Of a DNA stretch of 64,000 nucleotides, positions 45,916-56,286 are shown in pieces (the stretch's first letter is position 1; each line of letters starts with the position of its first letter). The DNA is from Tubulanus polymorphus (lineage: Eukaryota > Nemertea > Palaeonemertea > Tubulaniformes > Tubulanidae). The translations under genes and the position numbers were made by a program. A model generated the notes under the pieces. That model did no database searches and had not been told where the DNA came from. It saw only the letters and a program-made list of their open reading frames with translations. The DNA lies in assembly GCF_964204645.1 (NCBI RefSeq), contig NC_134027.1, positions 17,536,485 through 17,600,484 of the forward strand. Reading direction: 5' to 3'.

Positions 45916-46821
45916 TTATTCTTTCACCGTCGTGTCTAATACTTCTAATTCATGACCAAGTAATTCTTGAATTTCTAACGAAGTGAACTTTTGATTACCG
46001 TTGAATCTGACTATGCTCACCCTCATTTCAGACGGAAATTTGTTCCAAAGTATAGAAACAAGCATATCGTTAGAAAATGTAGAATCAGACTGTGTGGAAT
46101 CTTGCAATGACTCCAACGATCTTATGTGACTCTCAACATTATCCCTGAATTTTCTCATAGAAATTGAATTATTTTTTGGGGTAGGTTCTGCCATTAAAGC
46201 CTGCATATGAGCATCTTGAACTTTATGTGTTTGGCCGTAGCGAGAAATTAAAATGTCAATAGCTTGCTGATAGTTCTTATCACATAAAGTCAACCCTTCG
46301 ATGCATGCTAACGCAGGTCCGGTCAGGAGGGATCGGAAATACTGAAATTTCTGCACGGTCGGAATCTGCGAATTATGAATCACTGACGAAAAAGCATCCC
46401 AAAATGACAACCATTGCAGAAAATTCCCATCGAATTTGGGTAATGCCAGTTTAGGGAGATTCGCGCTCTGCGTAACGTTCGGACCTGGTGGTGGGGAACT
46501 ATTGTGCAAAAGTTCATCAATATATTGTTCATAAAACAACTTACGATCGATTGTTCCAGTGAGACTCGATTCTGCCTCCTCCGATGCAGCGTAGTACTTT
46601 TCATCGTCAGCAATGCCGTCCAGAATCTGCTTGTTGAGTTCTTGAATCTTCTCGATTCTCTGCTGCAGTAATTTTGTATTTCTCTGGATTTTCAGAAGGT
46701 CTGGACGCAGTCTGGTTCTTGAATTGACGATCTCGTCGGTGGCGTTGACCAGTTTTGTGGCTTGAGTTCTATGCGCTGCTCTATATCTCATTAACTTTTT
46801 GCTTGGTTCTGGATCTGCCAT
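45916..46821 (-). CDS. BEL/Pao gag, copy 1
   Basis: 301 aa, ATG at 46821 with MADPEPSK. Residues 10-80 form a coiled-coil-like helix region. The rest is a DUF1759-like capsid region (LPKFDGNFLQWLSFWDAF, YFRSLLTGPALACIEGL, YGQTHKVQDAHM). The ORF itself is uninterrupted but lacks the zinc knuckles, which lie in another frame. Identical in protein sequence to 49848-50753. Confidence 0.9.
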   Translation of the reverse strand: MADPEPSKKLMRYRAAHRTQATKLVNATDEIVNSRTRLRPDLLKIQRNTKLLQQRIEKIQELNKQILDGIADDEKYYAASEEAESSLTGTIDRKLFYEQYIDELLHNSSPPPGPNVTQSANLPKLALPKFDGNFLQWLSFWDAFSSVIHNSQIPTVQKFQYFRSLLTGPALACIEGLTLCDKNYQQAIDILISRYGQTHKVQDAHMQALMAEPTPKNNSISMRKFRDNVESHIRSLESLQDSTQSDSTFSNDMLVSILWNKFPSEMRVSIVRFNGNQKFTSLEIQELLGHELEVLDTTVKE

Positions 46822-46879
46822 CTTCTTCAGTATTGTAAACTATTCACAAGGCTCGAGGGACCAAAATGTGGTGGCTGAC

Positions 46880-47174
46880 TGTAACACTCTTCCTTAGGTG
46901 GCGGTGAAGAGACAGACAGAAGTCAACTCTGGTTGTTGATATATGTAGAACTGATTTTATTGCAGAATAGTAAGACTTTTATAAGCCAAGCTGTGAATGG
47001 TACAGTCACAAATTGATATACACTACTGAATTTGAATACATTTAATCCTGAAAACTCTGAATTACCAATGATATGAAAACTATTGTCAATTGAATAACAG
47101 GCTAGAGGATAAGTGGTTCGTACTACCATGAGTTTGTACTGTTGTACTTATACATTATTAATATAAATCTAACA
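46880..47174 (-). repeat. BEL 5' LTR, copy 1
   Basis: On the minus strand it runs from TGTTAGATTT (47174) to GAGTGTTACA (46880), i.e. TG...CA ends, about 295 bp. It has AATAAA near 46955-46950 and a CTGTCTGTCTCTTCACC stretch. The primer-binding/leader sequence follows it directly toward gag. Duplicated at 50812-51106. Confidence 0.7.
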
Positions 47175-47589
47175 TTGAAAACCACCGAACTAATATCGAT
47201 TCCCGACAAAAAGTATTAAGTATTTCGTTCAATGGAACAGAATTGTTTTCATTCAAACATTTGTCGAAAAAAATTGTTTTCGCTCAACCAAATTTTTTGC
47301 CGGGACAAAAAGGTTTTTCATTTCAACAATAACATAGCTTTTTATTCGAACACATTCTTTTGTCAGAATGAAGAAAGGTTTTGGTTCAAACAAAAAGTGT
47401 ATTGTTCAATCAAACAGAATCATTTTCATTCGAACAAGATTTTTGTCGGAACATTAAGTTTTTTGTTCGAACAGATATATTGTTCGATCGAAGCGTTTTT
47501 CGTTCCAAAGAGCAAAATTCTGGTGGAACTAAATAGTCTTTTCGTTACAATGTGTAATCTTTATTCGAACAAAATAATCTTCTCATTCG

Positions 47590-48130
47590 AACACAAAGGT
47601 ATAATCTGAACCTGAGTTTACTGTGTATCCAATATCCATATTATCCCTTTCAGGTTGAAGCTCATCTTCCATGTTTCTGACCATGAACGGAACAGCTTGT
47701 TTAGGTCGTTTTGGAAATATACTATGTCGGGTACATTTTAGATTAGATCGTTTTGGAAATATACTCTGTCCGGTACATTTCAAATTACTCTGTATATCAT
47801 CTATCAGGAGAGCGAAGAGAAGACGACTGAGGATACTACCTTGGTGACTCCACTAGTTAGACCGATTTATTCCGAGATGAGACAGTTTCGTTGAATTCGG
47901 CCACCTGTTTTCGTTCAGAGAAATCTGCTGAGCCATTTGAGCGACCCATCATTGATACCGTTTCCGAATAGATTATTTAGTAATCGCTGATGTTGGACCT
48001 TATCAAATGCTTTTTTGAAATCCATAAAATTAATTGAGCCTAACAGTCCATTTTCCAGAGTCAAATAACCATCTGGTCCAGTCATCCATGGTTTCAAAGT
48101 AGGCCTCATTGACTGTTTGTCAACCGTCCT
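47590..48130 (-). pseudogene. Non-LTR retrotransposon RT fragment, copy 1
   Basis: 48109-47915 reads NFMDFKKAFDKVQHQRLL...NGINDGSLKWLSRFL, the catalytic-domain start region of LINE reverse transcriptases. Further left ERKQV and the WSETWKM end segment are readable in other frames. The YADD region is lost. It lies within the Helentron-like element, as at 8261-8720. Confidence 0.75.
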
Positions 48131-48814
48131 TTTATAAAACTGTTTTGACAGTTGAACAGGATTCTAACTTCCCTTCGATTTTTATGGCATGTTGCAGCTG
48201 CATCAGCTTACATGCGATCATCGACACAATATTCAGACAAGATCAAGAATAGGAACAAGGATGTGCAGAAAACCCGTTATCGCTGCTTTACAGCTATATT
48301 TCTATATTATGTTTGTACCTACCCATATTTTAGTTACCACAATCAATTGCAAAGTTGTAGCTCATGAAATCGTCTATGATTGTGGTGAGTTTCAAGGACA
48401 CAAGTTATTCTATATGGTCACCAGGTGGCGTTGAATAGTAGAACTTGGTATTTACTTTTAAGATTGGTACCTAGGGATATTTGGTTACCATGATCGTTTG
48501 CAAAGTTGTAGTTCATGACATGTTCTATGAGTGTGGTGATTTTCAAGGTCATTGGGTTTTGCATATGGTCACCAGGGGGCATTGAATAGTAGAATAACTT
48601 AGTATTTCCTGATTAAATTGTTAACAAAGCATATTTTGTTATCACAATCAATTGCAAAGTTGTAGCTCATGACATCGTCTATGATTGTGGTGAGTTTCGA
48701 GGTCATTGGTTTTTGTATATGGTCACTAGAGGGCAGTGAATATTGAAAATTGAGCAGAACAAATTGCGATATTCGATGGCAGAGTACCAAAATTGTCCTT
48801 CCATGGGAATGGTG

Positions 48815-49829
48815 CTATGTACCGACCTTCTTCATCCCTAGTGATTGTGCTGTTATACCTATGCATGAATTCAGAATCAGGACCGCCTGACAATTCAGAT
48901 CTGCCTTCGGACCGGAGAGAACATACCCAACTTTAGTTTTGACTGCTACAGGGTCTAAATCAGTCAATCCCCGAATGAACTGATAATACTGGTCAGCTCC
49001 AATAAGGATTTGAATATCAAAATCCCCTCCCGATGAGCACGGGTGACTAGCAAAATTCAACTCAGCAAAAGTGGTACAATTTTGGACCTCTTCCAACGAA
49101 GGCACAATCAAAGATGTTGTGATTTTTGGTTTCACAATAAATCAACTAATACCGACTCCGATGGATCGATGCACTGAACGGAGAGTCGCACTACGTCCCA
49201 TGCCCGACATTCGACAAATTGCGCACCGAACCCTGACAAATCGACAATTTCGTGCCGTATAGGCTGCAACTCAAGTAACTCTGTTAACGGTTCGGATATA
49301 AAAGATCGTTGAGCCCCATCATCAAAAACAATATTAGCGAGCGTACTTGTATTTCGATTATGTATATCAAAAACCTTAACGAGGGCAGTTTTTAAAATTA
49401 CACGTTTTGCATATTTGTTAGCAGTTGTTTACCCTGATTTACTCGATTGCGCGGTCTGGGAGTATGTGGCGAACGGACGTGACTGGGCTGCGTATCAAAA
49501 ACCTTATCCACTCTACCAGTTTACTCTGAAATTTGCATATTTTGAGAGTTAGTATTTGAATTGCTACTGAAATGTCCAGGACATATGCTGCTATGATGTT
49601 TACGTTTACATAACTTGCATGAGAATTTAGAACTGCACTCAGAAACACGATGTGGCCCTAAACAATTGTAACATAGTCTATGTCTTTGAACGAAAGCAAC
49701 ACATTGGTCGCATTTGACAAATTGAGTACACTCATTCGTAAAATGTAATTTCGACTTACAGTACGTACACATCCTTGATGAACCTGTAGGTATAGAACTG
49801 GAAGCTTTATTTTTACTAGTCGTCAACAA
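48815..49829 (-). pseudogene. BEL protease and zinc-knuckle region, copy 2
   Basis: 49829-49521 (three zinc knuckles) and 49135-48815 (ILIGADQYYQF protease segment) duplicate 45897-45589 and 45203-44883. The same frame breaks are present, so the breaks predate the duplication. Confidence 0.85.
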
Positions 49830-49847
49830 TGCGATGGCTGATGACTC

Positions 49848-50753
49848 TTATTCTTTCACCGTCGTGTCTAATACTTCTAATTCATGACCAAGTAATTCTT
49901 GAATTTCTAACGAAGTGAACTTTTGATTACCGTTGAATCTGACTATGCTCACCCTCATTTCAGACGGAAATTTGTTCCAAAGTATAGAAACAAGCATATC
50001 GTTAGAAAATGTAGAATCAGACTGTGTGGAATCTTGCAATGACTCCAACGATCTTATGTGACTCTCAACATTATCCCTGAATTTTCTCATAGAAATTGAA
50101 TTATTTTTTGGGGTAGGTTCTGCCATTAAAGCCTGCATATGAGCATCTTGAACTTTATGTGTTTGGCCGTAGCGAGAAATTAAAATGTCAATAGCTTGCT
50201 GATAGTTCTTATCACATAAAGTCAACCCTTCGATGCATGCTAACGCAGGTCCGGTCAGGAGGGATCGGAAATACTGAAATTTCTGCACGGTCGGAATCTG
50301 CGAATTATGAATCACTGACGAAAAAGCATCCCAAAATGACAACCATTGCAGAAAATTCCCATCGAATTTGGGTAATGCCAGTTTAGGGAGATTCGCGCTC
50401 TGCGTAACGTTCGGACCTGGTGGTGGGGAACTATTGTGCAAAAGTTCATCAATATATTGTTCATAAAACAACTTACGATCGATTGTTCCAGTGAGACTCG
50501 ATTCTGCCTCCTCCGATGCAGCGTAGTACTTTTCATCGTCAGCAATGCCGTCCAGAATCTGCTTGTTGAGTTCTTGAATCTTCTCGATTCTCTGCTGCAG
50601 TAATTTTGTATTTCTCTGGATTTTCAGAAGGTCTGGACGCAGTCTGGTTCTTGAATTGACGATCTCGTCGGTGGCGTTGACCAGTTTTGTGGCTTGAGTT
50701 CTATGCGCTGCTCTATATCTCATTAACTTTTTGCTTGGTTCTGGATCTGCCAT
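49848..50753 (-). CDS. BEL/Pao gag, copy 2 (duplicated)
   Basis: 301-aa ORF identical in protein sequence to 45916-46821. It has its LTR at the right (50812-51106) but no RT or integrase of its own to the left, because the duplicated unit stops inside the RT. Confidence 0.9.
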   Translation of the reverse strand: MADPEPSKKLMRYRAAHRTQATKLVNATDEIVNSRTRLRPDLLKIQRNTKLLQQRIEKIQELNKQILDGIADDEKYYAASEEAESSLTGTIDRKLFYEQYIDELLHNSSPPPGPNVTQSANLPKLALPKFDGNFLQWLSFWDAFSSVIHNSQIPTVQKFQYFRSLLTGPALACIEGLTLCDKNYQQAIDILISRYGQTHKVQDAHMQALMAEPTPKNNSISMRKFRDNVESHIRSLESLQDSTQSDSTFSNDMLVSILWNKFPSEMRVSIVRFNGNQKFTSLEIQELLGHELEVLDTTVKE

Positions 50754-50811
50754 CTTCTTCAGTATTGTAAACTATTCACAAGGCTCGAGGGACCAAAATG
50801 TGGTGGCTGAC

Positions 50812-51106
50812 TGTAACACTCTTCCTTAGGTGGCGGTGAAGAGACAGACAGAAGTCAACTCTGGTTGTTGATATATGTAGAACTGATTTTATTGCAGAAT
50901 AGTAAGACTTTTATAAGCCAAGCTGTGAATGGTACAGTCACAAATTGATATACACTACTGAATTTGAATACATTTAATCCTGAAAACTCTGAATTACCAA
51001 TGATATGAAAACTATTGTCAATTGAATAACAGGCTAGAGGATAAGTGGTTCGTACTACCATGAGTTTGTACTGTTGTACTTATACATTATTAATATAAAT
51101 CTAACA
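50812..51106 (-). repeat. BEL 5' LTR, copy 2
   Basis: Copy of 46880-47174 inside duplication unit 2. Confidence 0.7.
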
Positions 51107-51519
51107 TTGAAAACCACCGAACTAATATCGATTCCCGACAAAAAGTATTAAGTATTTCGTTCAATGGAACAGAATTGTTTTCATTCAAACATTTGTCGAA
51201 AAAAATTGTTTTCGCTCATCCAAATTTTTTGCCGGGACAAAAAGGTTTTTCATTTCAACAATAACATAGCTTTTTATTCGAACACATTCTTTTGTCAGAA
51301 TGAAGAAAGGTTTTGGTTCAAACAAAAAGTGTATTGTTCAATCAAACAGAATCATTTTCATTCGAACAAGATTTTTGTCGGAACATTAAGTTTTTTGTTC
51401 GAACAGATATATTGTTCGATCGAAGCGTTTTTCGTTCCAAAGAGCAAAATTCTGGTGGAACTAAATAGTCTTTTCGTTACAATGTGTAATCTTTATTCGA
51501 ACAAAATAATCTTCTCATT

Positions 51520-52060
51520 CGAACACAAAGGTATAATCTGAACCTGAGTTTACTGTGTATCCAATATCCATATTATCCCTTTCAGGTTGAAGCTCATCTT
51601 CCATGTTTCTGACCATGAACGGAACAGCTTGTTTAGGTCGTTTTGGAAATATACTATGTCGGGTACATTTTAGATTAGATCGTTTTGGAAATATACTCTG
51701 TCCGGTACATTTCAAATTACTCTGTATATCATCTATCAGGAGAGCGAAGAGAAGACGACTGAGGATACTACCTTGGTGACTCCACTAGTTAGACCGATTT
51801 ATTCCGAGATGAGACAGTTTCGTTGAATTCGGCCACCTGTTTTCGTTCAGAGAAATCTGCTGAGCCATTTGAGCGACCCATCATTGATACCGTTTCCGAA
51901 TAGATTATTTAGTAATCGCTGATGTTGGACCTTATCAAATGCTTTTTTGAAATCCATAAAATTAATTGAGCCTAACAGTCCATTTTCCAGAGTCAAATAA
52001 CCATCTGGTCCAGTCATCCATGGTTTCAAAGTAGGCCTCATTGACTGTTTTTCAACCGTC
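51520..52060 (-). pseudogene. Non-LTR retrotransposon RT fragment, copy 2
   Basis: Duplicate of 47590-48130 (52041-51847 holds FKKAFDKVQHQRLL). Confidence 0.75.
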
Positions 52061-53207
52061 CTTTTATAAAACTGTTTTGACAGTTGAACAGGATTCTAAC
52101 TTCCCTTCGATTTTTATGGCATGTTGCAGCTGCATCAGCTTACATGCGATCATCGACACAATATTCAGACAAGATCAAGAATAGGAACAAGGATGTGCAG
52201 AAAACCCGTTATCGCTGCTTTACAGCTATATTTCTATATTATGTTTGTACCTACCCATATTTTAGTTACCACAATCAATTGCAAAGTTGTAGCTCATGAA
52301 ATCGTCTATGATTGTGGTGAGTTTCAAGGACACAAGTTATTCTATATGGTCACCAGGTGGCGTTGAATAGTAGAACTTGGTATTTACTTTTAAGATTGGT
52401 ACCTAGGGATATTTGGTTACCATGATCGTTTGCAAAGTTGTAGTTCATGACATGTTCTATGAGTGTGGTGATTTTCAAGGTCATTGGGTTTTGCATATGG
52501 TCACCAGGGGGCATTGAATAGTAGAATAACTTAGTATTTCCTTATTAAATTGTTAACAAAGCATATTTTGTTATCACAATCAATTGCAAAGTTGTAGCTC
52601 ATGACATCGTCTATGATTGTGGTGAGTTTCGAGGTCATTGGTTTTTGTATATGGTCACTAGAGGGCAGTGAATATTGAAATTGTTAGATTGTTGAGCATT
52701 TGAAACCACTTCCCAAGTGGGCATGATGTCCCTGGACCCTAGTTCCACATTATATTGATCCCTTAGCATATTTTGTTACTACGATCAATTGGAAAGTTGT
52801 AGCTCATAACAGTTTCTATGATTTTGGTGAGTTTCAAGGTCATTGGTTTTGTATATGACCACCAGGGGGCGTTGAAAGATAACATAACTTAGTAATTATA
52901 TATCATATTTGTACCTATGCATATTTTGTTACCACAATCAATTGCAAAGTTGTAGCTCATGACATCGTCTATGATTGTGGTCAGTTTTAATGACATTAGT
53001 TATTCTATGTGGTCACCAGGGGGCGCTGAATAGTAGAATAACTTAGTATTTCCATATAATATTGGTAACGAGGCATGTTTTGCTATCACAATCAATTAAA
53101 AAATCATAGCTGCCTACATATTGTATATTTGTGGTGAGTTTCAAGGTCATTGGTTTTTGTATATGGTCACCAGGGGGCGTTGAATATTGAAAGTGTTAGG
53201 ATAAAAA

Positions 53208-53330
53208 CCCACTATTTACAAATCAAAAGAAATCTAAAATCGAGAGTTTATTAATTGAAACAGTCTAAAATATAACAACACGACGTTTTTGATCTCAGAT
53301 CATCGTCAGGTGTGAGATATTGAAAATGGA
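53208..53330 (-). mobile_element. Penelope-like 3' end fragment
   Basis: Matches 772-895, the 3' end of PLE-2 including a decayed hammerhead-like motif (CTGACGATGATC kept, stem loop shortened, GAAAC lost). The junction with family A is the same as at about 770. Confidence 0.8.
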
Positions 53331-54212
53331 ACATCGGCCTTCAGATATGGCCACCAGGGTGGCTATTTTGAATTATGCACGATAGACCTACAACTCATCC
53401 ATTATGGTCACTAGGGTAGAACATCTTCATTTTCTTGCACTATACAGCCTACAATTCTTAAAGGATTTACATGAAACTTGGTGTGGTGATTGGGGTGGGT
53501 TAGATGTTCACAACATCCAAAAATGGAGGTCCTCAGCTATCAAATATGGCCACCAGGGTAGCCATCGAATTTCTTGTTTAGCAGGATATAGTCTGGTGGA
53601 TCTGATGGAAATCCATGAAACTTGATGTGTTAAGAGAGGTTTACCTGTGTTCGACTTTTAATCTTACAAAGTTGGGGAGATTATATTACAGAGGTGAATT
53701 TAAGGCCACAAGGCGTAATTCTAGTTTTTAATTAGTGGTTGGTGTATTTTTGAAAAGTTGGTTTTGAACTTAATCAGTCAAATTCCATGGTAATTTGCTG
53801 TTTTGATTGGAATAATATCTCAGCTATTTACATGTTCATATTAGCTTCCTGTAGATCAACTGGCCCCTTGAATACACAGCATTCTCACTTATTTACAGCA
53901 AGACTACAGTAGATGCTTCTAGTGTGAGAGCTCTTCAGTAGATGCTTCTAGTCACAATCATCAGTCCTAGAAAATTGTATCAGATGTATTTGATCAAGCC
54001 CTGGCGATTTAGTTTTAATGTTTTGGATGATTTGATTTAGCTGTGATCCTTAGAACTGGATTTTTTGTCTGAAAAATAAATGGAACTTGAATTTCAAATG
54101 ATAATATTGTTAATTAATGAAGTTTAAAAATCTATGGAGCTTCCTCATCTAACAAGGTATGATAATTAGTAAGGCTGATATTATATACCATAAAAATTGC
54201 TTCAAAGTAATG
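53331..54212. repeat. Family E-like tandem units, then unassigned DNA
   Basis: 53331-53640 has two or three units with ATATGGCCACCAGGGT and AATTTCTTG, related to 19860-20200. 53650-54212 shows nothing recognisable. Confidence 0.5.
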
Positions 54213-54631
54213 TTTATTCCGCTTAGCACTCACTCTTTAATTTCACTGTGTCGTGTCAATTATTCCAAGTTTATCACGATACTGAATAGCTCATTTGTTG
54301 TTTAGTTTCATGCATTACAAGTGTTATTTTGTAGTAAACAGTCGAGGCTTTCATATGATTAAGGTTTGATGAGGTGGGTCACCAAAATCGTGTCCTTTTG
54401 GCCCCATGAAATTCATGCAAACTTACTTGGATTTGAAGTGAGCGCTCAGATCTGTTATGCTCATATTCCCAATACTGAAGAATTAAAAAGAGGTAGATGT
54501 TGATTTTTGTACGTTACTTTGAGGACGTGGGTGTCTAGTTTTTCATGAGCTATTGCATTCGAACCCACGATAACCATATTTGTGCAGCATACGAAAAAAA
54601 TGTCATGGCGGCTTGAGTGCTAATGGGTTAA
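54213..54631. mobile_element. TTAA-type MITE, family M, second copy
   Basis: Inverted relative to 7037-7477. GCTTAGCACTCAC near the left and GAGTGCTAATGGGTTAA at the right end. The interior (GGTTTGATGAGGTGGG..., GGATTTGAAGTGAGCGCT) matches. The left TTAA is mutated. Confidence 0.65.
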
Positions 54632-54680
54632 ATGACTTATGAGGCATCTAAATGATAATAAAAAATCTATCATATTTTAG

Positions 54681-54866
54681 ATTATGAACTTGACTCAGAT
54701 GGATTAAACTGGATATATATAGTGTGTGGTGTAGTTGTAGTATTGATAAGTTTGTGTATAGGATTCAGCAGATATCAATCGCGACGTTCTAGGCTTACCT
54801 TTCTCGGAGATGCACCTGCAGAAACTACATCACCATTAACCGATCGGTCGATTGCTGCTACTTCAG
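54681..54866 (+). CDS. Host receptor-like gene, transmembrane exon
   Basis: The acceptor is CATATTTTAG and the donor is GTTTGT. 186 bases, phase 1 at both ends, continuing the frame of the LDLa exons. It encodes a short acidic juxtamembrane piece, a hydrophobic segment of about 21 residues (WIYIVCGVVVVLISLCIGF), then a basic stop-transfer run (SRYQSRRSR) and a Thr/Ser-rich start of a cytoplasmic tail. This makes the product a type I single-pass membrane protein with extracellular LDLa modules. The next exon is not identified. Confidence 0.85.
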
Positions 54867-54947
54867 GTTTGTTCAGATAATTTGAAAAATAATTTTTTTG
54901 GCCTGACATGTTAGTTAATATAGCATTTGTATTTTTCTGATTTTTAA

Positions 54948-55130
54948 GCCCACTTGGGACTTCATTATTCCCAGTGGGCTATTGCGTTCACTTTTTGTCT
55001 GTCAGTAGATAGTTCAGTGAATTTGAGAATTTTTGAAGACGCGTCACTGGATTTACTTGGCGTTTGAATGTATCTACCCTAGAAACATCTACTGCCAAAA
55101 TCAGTACTTAATGCACATTTCTGAAAATTA
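54948..55130 (+). repeat. Family A left end, truncated
   Basis: Hairpin AGCCCACTTGGGACTTC...CCCAGTGGGCT at about 54949, GCGTTCACTTTTTGTC, and about 120 further bases. Then it stops where the AT-rich Polinton-like DNA begins. Confidence 0.8.
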
Positions 55131-55201
55131 TTAAGATAAATCTCATGTAAGATTAAATTATTGTATTTGTCCAAATTTATTAATTATTTCCTATGAATTA
55201 A

Positions 55202-55800
55202 TATTAAAAATGGGAAATATAATTGGTTATAATTATCTTATTAAAACTGCAACAATGAATTCATTTGGATTATAAGATATAAATAAAACAGTTATCACTG
55301 CTCCAAAATTAATGGGAGGTGAAAAAAATAAAAAACACATTCAATCAACTGAAATTATAACTAAAAATATTAAATTTATTAATGATTCTAAATTAAAAGA
55401 TTATAATGCATCAGAAAATATTAAAACCGATAATATTCAGCACGATATAATTTAAAGTGATAATGATAATAAATCACATGAAAATACTAAATAAGCTATG
55501 TCTTGTTTTGGAATTGTAATTGGTGGAATATTATATTTTAAATATTAATTTTTTTATTATATAAATGGCAAGTAAAATTACAGTTGTAGGCCTAGTGGAT
55601 GGTGGAGAAGAAAAAATTGAAATGAAAGATTCTAATGAACCTGGTATAACTGAAACAACAAAAACCTGATTTTACTGAAACAAGTTTTTATAATGATAAT
55701 GATGATATAGTCAAATACGTTTAGAAAAAGAAATTAAAGATTTGACTTCAAGAATATAATTTAGAATTACAGAAAGATGAAAATAAATTATTATTAAAAT
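55202..55800 (+). pseudogene. Small unrecognised ORFs of the Polinton-like element
   Basis: Frames starting MGNIIGYN (about 55210) and MASKITVVG (55565) are short, acidic/Asn-rich and interrupted. No family recognised. Confidence 0.3.
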
Positions 55801-55943
55801 CATATCATTATTGTATTAATAGATTACAAGTTATTATTAAAAATTGTTAATAGAACCAAATTCTGAGATATCATTAAAAGAAAAATAAGATTATTATTTA
55901 GATTAGAAGGTTTTACCATTTTTCAGTTTTAACAGCTGTAACT

Positions 55944-56249
55944 ATGGTATTTACAACAATTGGATTAGCTATATCAAATTCATTAAAATCTATACCAAGT
56001 CCTAAACCACCAGATAAACCACTAAATAATAATGATTCTATACAAGATAAAGTTATAGATGGATTAAAGAAATTGGCAAATTGTTTATTGGAATTATCTA
56101 AAAAATCTGCTGCAGCTTTACCTGGATTTATAGCATCACTTGTTAGTTTTATATTGAAATATGCTGAAAATATTATTAGTCTGGCTGCTGAACATATAAT
56201 ATTATTTTTAATTACAGTTGTAAGTGTTATTATTTTTGGATTTTTGTAA
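55944..56249 (+). CDS. Small hydrophobic protein of the Polinton-like element
   Basis: Intact 101-aa ORF. A hydrophobic N-terminus (MVFTTIGLAIS) is followed by a Pro/Asp-rich linker and an amphipathic helix. Then come two hydrophobic segments (ALPGFIASLVSFIL; IILFLITVVSVIIFGFL). It is probably a membrane protein. I do not recognise a named family; similar small membrane ORFs accompany integrases in such elements as I recall them. It is the only full-looking ORF in the element here. Confidence 0.5.
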   Translation: MVFTTIGLAISNSLKSIPSPKPPDKPLNNNDSIQDKVIDGLKKLANCLLELSKKSAAALPGFIASLVSFILKYAENIISLAAEHIILFLITVVSVIIFGFL

Positions 56250-56286
56250 ATTTGATAGAAAATAAATAATTAATTTTTTTTAATAA

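Larger units (their letters stand above)
41741..47174 (-). mobile_element. BEL/Pao LTR retrotransposon, one LTR seen
   Basis: Minus strand, right to left: LTR (46880-47174), leader with TTTTGGTCCCTCGAG, gag (46821-45589), protease (about 45203-44900), RT (44961-43822), RNase H (about 43800-43019), integrase (42991-41975) and a C-terminal DUF5641-type domain (41965-41741). Domain order and DUF1759-like gag identify BEL/Pao. I could not find the second LTR left of 41741, so the 3' end is probably deleted. Confidence 0.9.
40916..48300 (+). mobile_element. Helentron-like element, family B, carrying a BEL retrotransposon
   Basis: Left end: hairpin A(G)AGTTTTCTG...CAGAAAACCCT (40916-40946), then ATTGAGATTCGCG as in the 58440 copy. 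Right end: CAGAAAACCCGTTATC, hairpin, TATATTT (48265-48300). Both edges join halves of one family A tandem unit (CTTAGTATTT | CTATATTATG). 40980-41290 matches 60150-60340 of the other large copy. No Rep/helicase gene is present. The LINE scrap and TTCGAACA-rich stretch at 47230-48130 are part of it. Confidence 0.7.
44820..48751 (+). repeat. Tandem duplication unit 1 (3,932 bp)
   Basis: Repeated head-to-tail at 48752-52683. I found five clear substitutions (45015, 45356, 47287, 48119, 48611), about 0.13 %, apart from the unit edges. The unit starts inside the BEL RT and ends inside a family A tandem unit. The junction at 48752 shares GAGCA with the sequence beyond unit 2. Confidence 0.95.
48752..52683 (+). 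repeat. Tandem duplication unit 2 (3,932 bp)
   Basis: Second copy of 44820-48751. It contains protease (48815-49135), zinc knuckles (49521-49829), gag (49848-50753), LTR (50812-51106), LINE scrap, Helentron right end (to 52232) and family A units. Confidence 0.95.
39722..52746 (+). repeat. Inner family A copy, expanded by nested insertions and a duplication
   Basis: Left hairpin AGCCCACTTGGGACTTAAGTCCCAGCGGACT at 39723. Unique part to about 40320, then tandem units with CACCAGGGG near 40434, 40585, 40722 and 40876. It is split at 40916 by a Helentron-like element, continues after 48300, and ends with CCAAGTGGGC...GGTGTCCCTGGACCCTAG at 52746. Insertion is between T residues without an obvious target duplication. 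Confidence 0.8.
39145..53207 (+). repeat. Outer family A copy, split by an inner family A copy
   Basis: The left hairpin AGCCCACTTGG...CAGCGGGCT starts near 39148. The copy runs to about 39721, is interrupted, and resumes at 52747 (ACATTATATTGATCCC...), which is exactly the family sequence expected after GGGAAAAAGTTTTT. It ends at a Penelope-element junction near 53207. Removal of 39722-52746 restores a continuous family A repeat. Confidence 0.8.

Noticed and set aside
47232-47609. 125-codon ORF (and its duplicate at 51164)
   Set aside because: Low-complexity TTCGAACA-type DNA within a Helentron-like element gives a Phe/Asn/Lys-rich translation; no codon constraint visible.
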